This document shows, one piece after another, positions 56,600-64,000 of a stretch of DNA of 64,000 nt. This DNA is from Ctenosaura bakeri (Eukaryota; Chordata; Lepidosauria; Squamata; Iguanidae). How positions within the stretch are numbered: position 1 is the stretch's first letter; each line of letters opens with the position of its first letter. Under the pieces are notes generated by a model. The model saw only the letters and a list, made by a program, of their open reading frames with translations, did no database searches and was not told the origin of the DNA. A program made the position numbers and the translations under genes. The stretch is taken from contig CAOLHI010000021.1 of the NCBI GenBank assembly GCA_948474755.1, forward strand, positions 434,001 through 498,000, in the 5' to 3' direction.

Positions 56600-56762
56600 T
56601 CATTGACAGGTAAAACCTGTCAATGATTTTCGGTGTGATTTTCGGCACCACCTGGGGATGGGAGAACCATGGGACCTGGATGACGTCGCTCATAAACATC
56701 GTGAAGGTCCTGTCCTCCTCCTGTCCCTGGTGTGGGATGACAACATCCTGCAGAAAGGGCCT
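56600..56762. mobile_element. MITE group 2b, truncated
   Basis: The right end GCAGAAAGGGCC at 56751-56762 and the inner TCATTGACAGG block match the left part of 10115-10531 in reverse. The other end is lost. A short palindrome ACAGGTAAAACCTGT lies near 56608-56622. The open frame 56427-56849 crosses the MITE edge and is chance. Confidence 0.65.
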
Positions 56763-56977
56763 TAATACCAGTTTAGGGATTCCACTGTAGCAAGAAATCC
56801 AGGTACACCTGAAAGAAAGAAAAATTAAATGATAAAGTGGCAAGGACACAGCTCAGTCAAACTCCTTTAGTTATTTGAATTGGGTAGGCCTAGTTGAGGG
56901 CAATCTACCCGTGAACCCAAAGATTGGTCAAATGCTTTGAAAAAAACACTAGTGTCAACTTTCCCTTTGTAAAATTT

Positions 56978-57122
56978 GCACATTTATTTATTTATTTATT
57001 TATCTGATTTATATCCCACCTTTGTCTCAAATGGCACTCAAAGCCACTTACAATATCAGAAAAAACAAAGCAGTTAAAAATGTACTACAAAAGTTATTTA
57101 TTTAATATATATTCTGCTTTTC
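56978..57122 (-). mobile_element. L2-like LINE tail with (TTTA)n
   Basis: (TTTA)n, then GATTTATATCCCACCTTTGTC and CTCAAAGCCACTTACAA, the reverse complement of an L2-type 3' end. Confidence 0.65.
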
Positions 57123-57376
57123 TCCCACTGCGCGCCTGCACTTACCTTCACTGCAGAGGTCTTGGAAGCGCAATGGCTGTGCTTCGTGCCCCAACGCAGC
57201 CTGGGACAGTACCTGGCTGTGCTGTGAGAGGAAAGGAGCATGGCCATTGTGCTTCCTGGTTCCCTCAGGCAGCCTGTAAGGAGTGGGGGTGCTCCATTGC
57301 ACTCCTCTCCTGGGAATACTGCTGCCGCCATCCTCACTGGATGTCACCAGGACAGAAGTAAGCTGCAAAAAGGGCT
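57123..57376. mobile_element. MITE group 2b, left end missing
   Basis: CGCGCCTGCACTTACC to GCTGCAAAAAGGGCT matches the right part of 47446-47872. It begins inside an L2 tail without a left terminal repeat. Confidence 0.75.
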
Positions 57377-57555
57377 TTAGTCACAAGTTTCATGCTACTG
57401 CCATGATTGTAACCCCTCCCCCTCAGCCTACTTTACCAGACATCAGCTGTATGTGGAGAAGGAGGTCCATTTTGCTGGCAATTGGAGCATGGTTGAATAA
57501 TGTTTCCATTAAGTTTGGGGAGGCTGGACCAGGAGAAGTTATTTAGTTGTGTATA
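57377..57555. other. Short noncoding stretch
   Basis: Nothing recognised. Confidence 0.4.
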
Positions 57556-57667
57556 CTGTTGGCCCTCAATATCTGCTGGGATGTGGTTCCAAGACCCCTC
57601 ATGGATGCCAAAATCTGTGGATGCTCAAGTTCCATTAGATACAGTGGCGTCGTAAAATGGTGTCTCT

Positions 57668-58120
57668 GGCCTTTTCCCATTTTATTTTTAAAAAGGGGCG
57701 GCGCGTCCTCCAGTGAGGACGTTTGCACTTGGGGGCAAACTGGGTCCGGACTACTTAATGTATGTCCAGACTTCAGCCCACTCTGGAATGCCCAGAACTG
57801 GTGGTTCACTGTGCTATTGAAAGACCTATTAAAAGAGGACTTTCAATAGTCTGGTGCGCCCCAGTCTGTCGCTGCGCTAAGTGTAGATTTTCAGGCTTGC
57901 GCCAGTGTGACACTACAGATCTTCTGTGGATGGGCTTCCGGCTGGCGAGCTTCTCCAGTTGGTGGAGAGCCTCCACCAACCGGAAGCCTCCATTTTTGTC
58001 TCCGGAGAGTGTGTAGCATGGGCACGTGCTGCTCTGGATTGGCGTGGATCATTGAGGGGGAGCGTACCAGTCCGGTGAGTAACGGACTGCCCCGTTTCCC
58101 CCCAAAGTGCAGAAAAGCCC
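57668..58120. mobile_element. MITE group 2c nested in Tigger (453 bp)
   Basis: TCT on both sides (57665-57667, 58121-58123). Ends GGCCTTTTCCCA and GCAGAAAAGCCC. Interior GGTGGAGAGCCTCCACCAACC is shared with 10619-11085, in the opposite orientation. Confidence 0.85.
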
Positions 58121-58302
58121 TCTTATATAATATGGCAAACAACTCAAATGAGTGTCAGAGAGAAGGCTGAGGATCTGTGTAACAGTGGAAGGCTTCAGCA
58201 GGGTATGCCTACAAGTAGTGTTCAGGCACAGCAAAATCAATGTTTGATTTTTGGAATTTTTGTTTTGAATATTTTCGAACTGTGGTTGGCTGAATCTGTG
58301 GA

Positions 58303-58588
58303 TGCAGTAAACAGTCAATAGTCTTTCTCATTCTGTATATATATAGATAAGGAACTTAGAGGAGGTATACTTAGGAAGGAATAGTAACTATTCTATGGGG
58401 GAGGGGGATCAAATGTGTATTCCTCCATTGTGTTTGTTAAATGTTAATTGTTAAATGTTAATAGTTAGTTTTTTTAGTTGGCTTGTCTATCAGGATTATT
58501 TAGGTTAGTTTGGTTGTGTTTGTAGGTTGATATATGTGTGTTTACTTTCTCCTTATATGTATAACAACCATAATAATAATAGAAGCTA
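58303..58588 (+). mobile_element. Probable L1 3'-UTR-like insert
   Basis: TTAGTTTTTTTAGTTGGC and GATTATTTAGGTTAGTTTGG resemble the AT-rich L1 untranslated region near 41330-41370, and it ends in a TAATAATAAT run. It separates two parts of the Tigger. Confidence 0.45.
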
Positions 58589-58646
58589 TGGATCCAGAAC
58601 CCTGTGGACCCAGAACCCAAGTACAGGGCTGACTGTACTTAACTAA

Positions 58647-58826
58647 AGCCATTTCCACACTAGCTTGTTATAGCGCGGTGATTCCACTTTCAACATCCTC
58701 TGGAATCCTGGGGTTTGCAGTTTCGGGAGGGGCCGGGGGGGCCTTCCCGAAACTGCAAACCCTAGGATTCCAGAGGATGTTGAAAGTGGAATCATCACGC
58801 TATAACAGGCTAGTGCGGAAATGGCC
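58647..58826. mobile_element. MITE group 1, near-perfect hairpin
   Basis: AGCCATTTCCACACTAGC to GCTAGTGCGGAAATGGCC, arms about 85 bp with very few differences and a G-rich turn near 58735. Flanks TAA and CAT do not match, so one edge may be altered. Confidence 0.88.
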
Positions 58827-59154
58827 CATGTAGAATGATACATAATTCTGGCCACTATGTTTTAAATTTGGTAAGCATTTATGCATTTTTTTCTCATTTT
58901 ACTCATTTTTATTCAATTTATTTTGTTTATTAAGATATCCATACCCCTATATCCAAAACTTTCAGGACAGTATACAATAAAAATATTTAAACAATTTAAA
59001 ATGTGTTACTATAACAATTTAGTGTCTAAAAACAGACAGAGCTATCAGATGGAGTAAAACAAGTTAAAACAGTTGAAACCATGGGCATGTTTAAAGTTGA
59101 TAAAAATCGTTAGATTCCTTCCAAACCAAAGAAGTTTTTAATACTAAAAATTAA
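58827..59154 (-). mobile_element. L2-like LINE tail
   Basis: From about 58900: TTATTCAATTTATTTTG, CAGGACAGTATACAATAAAA and repeated AACAATTTAAAA, as in 52836-53100. Low coding content. Confidence 0.45.
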
Positions 59155-59357
59155 GTAGATGGTATAACATGGTATAATGGTTTGAGCACTGAATTACAAC
59201 CCTAGAAATCAAGATTAATTCTCTGCTTGGCCATGGAAACCCAATGGGAGACCTTGGGTACATCACACACTATCAGCCCCAGAAAACTCTGTGATAGATT
59301 CATCTTCAGGTCACCACATATTGGAAATGACTTGAAGGCAGACAGCAACAACAATTG
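59155..59357 (+). mobile_element. tRNA-derived SINE
   Basis: ACATGGTATAATGGTTTGAG, then TTGGCCATGGAAACCCAATG, and tail GACTTGAAGGCAGACAGCAA followed by CAACAA. Confidence 0.88.
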
Positions 59358-59563
59358 GATCACACTGTTATCACAAACCAGTTGGGAGAATTAGCTGGCT
59401 CTGCCAAGAGATGACTGTGGCTTCACTGCAGGTACTTGACATATTTCTTTGTAAGAATAAATCGTTTCCACGATGTGATCCTCCATTTTATTTCACCATA
59501 GAATAGTGGTGTTCTCCAGGAAGGAACAACCCTCCAAATAGAGGCACAGACCAATTTTTGCAA

Positions 59564-59604
59564 AATAAATAAATAAATAAAGTAAGTAAGTAAGTAAGTA
59601 AGTA
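59564..59604. repeat. (AAAT)n(AGTA)n microsatellite
   Basis: AAAT units followed by AAGT units. Confidence 0.92.
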
Positions 59605-59689
59605 TATAGAAGGAAATAAAGAACCTTAGATGGATAATGGTGCCTTAGGCAAAGCTGAAAAATCTCACTTTTTAATAGATCTTAATGGA

Positions 59690-60200
59690 TCTTAGAATGC
59701 ATTTGTGGATGGTTCTGTCAACCACCCTGTACTTTGCTGATACATTTCTAAATATTATTTCTATTTAAGAACCCAAGTTTGATATGCAAGGGAGCAATCT
59801 GCACAATTAATTATTATGCTGAATATTAATTAACCAAGTACATCAAATAAACCCATTGCTGGCTGCTGTATAATTAGGTACGTACACCCATCAGATCAAA
59901 GTATGCAAATGAGCAACATTCTAAGAAGACCTGCTCACTATTTAGCCAGAGAATGGTAATGATTCTAATTTGCCTTCCTTAAGTTAGCCAAAGCTATGAA
60001 CTATGTGATTTTCCCTTTCTTTGTACCTCTTTATGAGTTGGTACAAAAAAAAAAAAGTAATAATCAACAATGAAGAGAAAGTCTCTTGAGTGACACCTGT
60101 TATTGCTAACAACAGCTAATTGCTTAGGTTTAGAGGAGACTGTGAAATTCGTTAACAGTTTCAACACATGTATGTCATTTATGCTTGCAGAAATAGAGAG
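59690..60200. other. Repeat-free island, candidate conserved noncoding element
   Basis: Has an octamer ATGCAAAT at 59905-59912, CACAATTAATTATTATGC near 59803, ATATTAATTAACC near 59823 and AACAGCTAATTGC near 60110. The octamer plus homeodomain cores suggests a developmental enhancer, unproven. Confidence 0.42.
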
Positions 60201-60418
60201 ATAGGTGTGTGTTGTAGTCCCTGGTTTGGAAGTTGTTCGTGTTACTCAGAACTCCATAAAAGACAGTGACCATCTCCAAGCCTTATCTGATCCCATTCTC
60301 CTCCTGTCACAGTCCTGTCCTGCTCCATGTGGAAGGGAGCGTGAGCGACAGTGAAAACCCCCTAGTGGGTTTCCCATGGCCAAGTGGGGAATTGACCCCT
60401 GGTTTCCAGGGTTGTCAT

Positions 60419-60978
60419 TGTCAGAGTCCAACGCCCTGCCTGTGCCTCTTTGCCAGCAAAGAAGGGGAGGTGAAGGTACTTGCCCTGGGAGGAAGAGGAG
60501 GCAGCGGGGAGTGTCCAACACAAACAACTAATGGAAACGCTGAGCCGAGATGAGGCAAGGTCTAATCCAAAAGGTCCAGGAAGCCAAAGTCTGTCCAGAG
60601 GGGTCAAGGAAGCTGGAGCACAAGGGTTGAGAGGCTTTCATAGTAATTTGCTACAAACAAACAGCAAGCCACGCTGACAGGCTTAAATAACCACTGAAAA
60701 CAGGCGTTACTTGTCATTGTTTCCTTAATCTAGCCAACGCAGCTTGCCTCTGAGCTGTCCATTTCAGCCTCCTCCATGACTGGAGGCTGAGGGGCTCAGG
60801 TGACTGTAATTCCTCCAGATCACTGCTGGTTCCCTCTCCCTCTGGAGCTGGCTGAGGCCACTCTGCCTCCACTTGTCTTTCAACTGATGGGGATGTTTGC
60901 AAGCTGGTTTGGTCAATCACTGGCTCTGTTCCTGGCACAATCAGTTGCTCATCGACCTCAGAGCTGTCACCTATCACA
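60419..60978 (-). mobile_element. Solo LTR, family C, copy 2
   Basis: On the minus strand TGTGATAGG to CTCTGACA, homologous to 3692-4257. The flanks GTCAT (60414-60418) and CTCGT (60979-60983) share three of five bases. Its boundaries are confirmed by the interrupted SINE. Confidence 0.85.
60714..60977 (-). pseudogene. Open frame running through the U3 part of LTR C2
   Basis: 87 codons starting at the LTR edge with a GTG and ending at a stop upstream of the TATA-like box. Shares DEQLIVPGTEPV, an acidic EGEGTSSDLEEL-type middle and LQSWRRLK-to-RLRKQ with the copy at 3692. See the LTR C1 frame for interpretation. No domain known to me. Confidence 0.45.
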
Positions 60979-61015
60979 CTCGTCCTATGTTCAGACCACT
61001 ACACCATGCTGATTT

Positions 61016-61481
61016 TCTGGAGATAGGTTAGAGATGGGTTAAAAGCCCTCTGTCTTGTGGATAGTCAGTGAAAGGCACTGTCAAACACTGAAATAAACAG
61101 ATCTTGGAAACAGTACAATCAAAGCTGATTCACTAGTGATGATTTTGACATCAATTCTTTAATCTTAATGATTTTAGTGAAAAAATAGTGCATATTCTTT
61201 TATGTTAGCTGTTAACAATATATTCATAGCTGACTAATCTGAAGTTTAAAAAGAATACTCTCACTAAGCATGGCTACCTCCTGTAACTTGTACACACTGT
61301 TTGTGTTTCTGTATTGCACCATTTTTGGCATGAATCCTCCTGAAATCTTGCTCATTTGCAAAATCCCTATGGAAACATTTGTCTGTTTTAATATATTGGC
61401 TGGAAACCTGTTTGTGTCTTACACATATGTAAGTTCCCCTAGGGAAGCAATGAAACCTCAACACTCAGTTCAAGTTTTCAT
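61016..61481. other. Noncoding stretch
   Basis: Nothing recognised. Confidence 0.4.
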
Positions 61482-62205
61482 AGAATCATAGAGCTGAAAG
61501 AGACCACAGGGGCCATCGAGTCCAACCCCTTGCCATGCAGGAACACCCATCTAACATTTCTAACAGATGGCTATCCAGCCTCTGCTTAAAACCTCCAAAG
61601 AAGGAGACTCCACCACACTCCAAGGCAGCATATGCCACTACCAGACAACTCTGACTGTCAGGAAGTTCTTCCTGAGGTTCAAGTGGAATCTCTTTTCCTG
61701 CAGCTTGATTCCATTGCTCCTTGTCTTAGTCTCTGAAAGAGCAGAAAACAAGCCCACTCCCTCCTTGACATGATATCCCTTCAAATATTTAAACATGACT
61801 ATCATGTCCCCTCTTAACCTTCTCTTCTACAGACTAAACATACCCAGCTCCCTAAGACGCTCTTCATAGGGCATGACTTCCAGACCCTTCACCATTTTGG
61901 TTGCCCTCCTCTGGATATGCTCCAGCTTGTTGATATTCTTCTCGAATTGAGGTGCCCAGAACTGGACATAGTATTCCAAATGAAATCTAACCAATGCAGA
62001 ATAGAGTGATACCATTACCTCTCTCAATCTAGACACCATACTCCTATTGATGCAAACAAGAATCATGTTAGCTTTCTTGGCTGCCGCGTCACACTGCTGA
62101 CTCATGTTCAGCATGTGATCTACTAAGACTCCTAGATCCCTTTCACATGTACTATTATCCTGCCACGTGTCCCACATCCTATATTTGTACATTCCATTGC
62201 AGAAT
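61482..62205 (-). mobile_element. CR1 LINE copy 7, 5'-truncated
   Basis: Minus-strand terminus CATAGAATCATAGAGC at 61480-61495. Parallel to copy 6 but extends further upstream. Stop and frame changes separate the open pieces 61567-61773 region and 61827-62210. Confidence 0.94.
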
Positions 62206-62210
62206 TGCAA
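61827..62210 (-). pseudogene. CR1 ORF2 C-terminal relic
   Basis: Open for about 127 codons: CERDLGVLVDHMLNMSQQCD, INRSMVSRLREVMVSLYSAL, then [16 protein letters not shown] and [12 protein letters not shown]. The catalytic part of the reverse transcriptase is absent. Confidence 0.88.
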
Positions 62211-62693
62211 CTATGCATGCAGCGCTGTTTTACCTGAATTTGTACATTGGATATCGGATTTGATTGTACAACAGGTACTAGCCAACAGAAGGTTTGAATA
62301 GCACAATAAGCGTAGAACTCTATGTGCAGGAATTTATGCTACGAAATCCTGATGTAGGATCTCAGCTCTGGTGTTAAGTGGTAAGTATGAAGTGGAGAAT
62401 ATATGAAGGTTGAAAGATAGGGTAGAATGTTGTGTGAATTTGAGTATGGATGGGAATCGGTGGAGAAAACAAGACTGGGATGTACTTCAAGAATGTCTTG
62501 AGGACAGTAAAGAGGGTGAGCATCAGATAAGATTGGAGTTGGGATGAGGACAAAGAAGGGAGAGTCTAAGCAAATCAAGAAAATGTGGGGACAAATTACA
62601 TAAGGAGTTAATGTTTTGTTGGTATTCAATGAAAGCAATGAGTTACAAGTGTTTATTTGGACCCCTTGTTAGTAGAAAAGAAGCATATACATT
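62206..62693. other. Noncoding stretch
   Basis: Nothing recognised. Confidence 0.4.
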
Positions 62694-63715
62694 AAAATCA
62701 TAGAGTTAGAAGGGGCCCAATAGGCCGTCAGGTCCAACTGCCTGCTCAGTGCAGGATCTTCAGCTAAAGTGTCCCTAGCAGATAGCTGTCCAGCCTCTTT
62801 TTTGAAGACACCCAAAGGAAAAGACCTCACTACCTCTCTAGGCAGTTGGTTCCATTGCCAGACCACTCACACTGTCAATAATTTCCTTCTAAAGTTCAAT
62901 TGAAATCTACCCTCCTGTACCTTAAAGCCATCTGAGGCAGCAGAGATCAAGGCTGCCCTCTCCTCTTTGTGACAACTCTTGAGGTATTTAAAGAGTACAG
63001 TCAACCCCAAGTCTTCTCTTCACCAAGCTGAATGTGACCAACTCCTTCAATCTCTCCTTTGTCAGGGTTAGCGCGAAACAGCTCCTCAGAGCTTACAGAG
63101 TGCTGACAGTGAAGTGTCGTCCCGCTGTGACCAAGTGACTTCAGTGAAACAAAAACAGTTCTGGAGGCTCATTAAGATAGGCTCAGGGCTATGTGTTTAT
63201 TTAAGCACACTGAGGTTATGATTAGGGCAGCATACCAGAGAACAGCATACCAGAGAGCAATCAGCAAAGCAGTAAACCAGTGTACAAACTGGCAGCATGC
63301 TGAGAAGCAAAGCATAAATCGTTCAGCAGAGCAACATGACCACTAGGGAAAACCTACATGGTAACTTAGAATGCAAAACTCAAGCCTTTTTAAGGGCTTA
63401 CCATCACCCCAGACCTTGTGAGGTGATCCAATCGCTTTTTCTCCTGGCATCCTTCACTTGGTGACAAGGCAAAGACCTTCTGGATCTGGCTAGTCATAAC
63501 ATCCTTGCAGTTGTGCCCAAGACTACATCACCCCATTCCTGCCATCCACTTAGAAAACAATTCCTGCATTTGTCTTGAATGCCTCAAGAGTCTTATATCT
63601 TTTGTTTTCCATATTTCTTGTTACTCTCATTGTCCTTCTCTGAACTTGCTGTAACTTTTCTATATCCTTCTTAAAATGCGGTGCCCAGAACTGAATATAA
63701 TACTTCAGAACAGCT
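62694..63715 (-). mobile_element. CR1 LINE copy 8, older, split by an LTR
   Basis: Terminus AAAATCATAGAGTTAGAAGG at 62694-62713. CR1 C-terminal similarity to 63059, then again from about 63580 to 63715 (CTTTTCTATATCCTTCTTAA, GGTGCCCAGAACTGAATAT). Confidence 0.8.
63060..63544 (-). mobile_element. Solo LTR, family D (485 bp)
   Basis: On the minus strand starts TGGCAGGAATGGGG and ends CGCTAACCCTGACA (TGTCAGG-like inverted ends, one decayed). An AAATAAACACATAG poly-A-signal region lies near 63190-63203 and a TTAAAAAGGCTTG TATA-like word near 63382-63394. Flanks TCCTT and TCCAC agree in part. It interrupts a CR1. Confidence 0.65.
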
Positions 63716-63718
63716 TTC

Positions 63719-64000
63719 CAACATTTTTAGAAATCTTGGAGAATGGATGAGATGCCAGAGGACTGGAGATGAGCAAATACTATCCCTCTCTTCTAAAAAA
63801 GCAGAAAAGAAGATCCAGTCTGACCTCAATACTGCGGGGGGGGGGAATAGAGTAAACAGGATTCTGTTTGCAAGCATGGGTTTGTCAAGATCCAGTCCTG
63901 CCAAACTAACCTTTTATCTTGTTCTAAAGAATCAGGCCATTGGTTTAATAAATGTTGGGAATGCAGTGGATGTCATATATCTGGATTTCAGCAAAGCATT
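63719..64000 (+). mobile_element. CR1 LINE copy 9, runs off the window edge
   Basis: Plus-strand N-terminal reverse transcriptase region, ATGCCAGAGGACTGGAGATG then CATGGGTTTGTCAAG, and at the end translation VDVIYLDFSKAF, the first catalytic-aspartate block of CR1. It has an internal deletion around the G-run at 63835-63846. Its 3' part lies outside this window. Confidence 0.85.
63835..63846. repeat. Poly-G run
   Basis: A run of about twelve G next to a CR1 internal deletion. Confidence 0.85.

Larger units (their letters stand above)
57556..58635. mobile_element. Tigger/pogo-like DNA transposon, non-autonomous, with insertions
   Basis: TA dinucleotides at both edges (57554-57555, 58636-58637). 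Left end CTGTTGGCCCTCAATATCTG and right end GTACAGGGCTGACTG match the ends of Tigger-type elements. Inner words TGGATGCCAAAATCTGTGG and TTTTCGAACTGTGGTTGGC fit too. It holds a group-2 MITE (57668-58120) and an AT-rich insert (58303-58588). Confidence 0.75.
60320..61015 (-). mobile_element. tRNA-derived SINE split by a solo LTR
   Basis: Body at 60320-60418 (AGTGGGTTTCCCATGGCC, GGGAATTGACCCCTGG). The tRNA-like head resumes at 60979-61015 (TGTTCAGACCACTACACCAT). The LTR at 60419-60978 lies in between. Confidence 0.82.

Noticed and set aside
56427..56849. 140-codon minus-strand frame
   Set aside because: Crosses the end of a truncated group 2 MITE, no domain, no splice-site or start context that would support an exon.

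Overview
This 64 kb window looks like gene-poor nuclear DNA of a squamate reptile, most likely a lizard. The evidence is the mix of repeats: many CR1 LINE fragments ending in the ATTCTATGA-type repeat, L2-like LINE tails, L1 3' ends, two BovB/RTE LINE relics, and tRNA-derived SINEs whose 3' tail (GACTTGAAGGCACA-type followed by AAC repeats) resembles the BovB end. The order is well supported by this mix; genus is not determinable. I found no host protein-coding exon, rRNA, tRNA or CRISPR. Every longer reading frame I recognise belongs to a decayed retroelement, and the rest look like chance frames in repeats or microsatellites.

The layout is a mosaic of transposable elements with a few repeat-free islands. 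(1) About nine CR1 pieces, all 5'-truncated or broken, with recognisable but interrupted reverse transcriptase frames. (2) Two dense groups of non-autonomous DNA transposons with GGCC-starting terminal inverted repeats and 3-bp target duplications. Group 1 is about 110-205 bp, palindromic, with about 14 copies. Group 2 is about 380-520 bp, often CpG-rich, with about 13 copies. (3) Solo LTRs or LTR fragments of at least five families; three families are defined by two copies each or by TSDs. (4) One 769-bp hAT-type element with an 8-bp target duplication, one 637-bp Helitron-like element, one Tigger/pogo-like element, and an unclassified AT-rich repeat family.

Nesting is the most informative feature, because interrupted copies show the pre-insertion site. 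SINEs are split by a group-2 element (25713-26137), a hAT (41726-42494), a solo LTR (60419-60978) and another group-2 element (48182-48559). An L2 copy is split by a solo LTR (45898-46786), a CR1 by a group-1 element (20509-20710) and another CR1 by an LTR (63060-63544). A BovB is split by an L1 with a 17-bp duplication (53621-54099), and a Tigger by a group-2 element (57668-58120). Together they give a relative chronology without an alignment to another genome.

Repeat-free islands near 21.7-22.4, 27.2-28.1, 42.8-43.3, 55.9-56.4 and 59.7-60.2 kb carry clustered TAAT/ATTA-type words and could be conserved regulatory DNA of a developmental gene desert. That is inference and needs cross-species alignment.

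The two most unusual items are the solo-LTR pair at 3692-4257 and 60419-60978, both of which keep an homologous open frame in the LTR upstream of a TATA-like box, and the two GGCC element groups that seem to share one transposition machinery.
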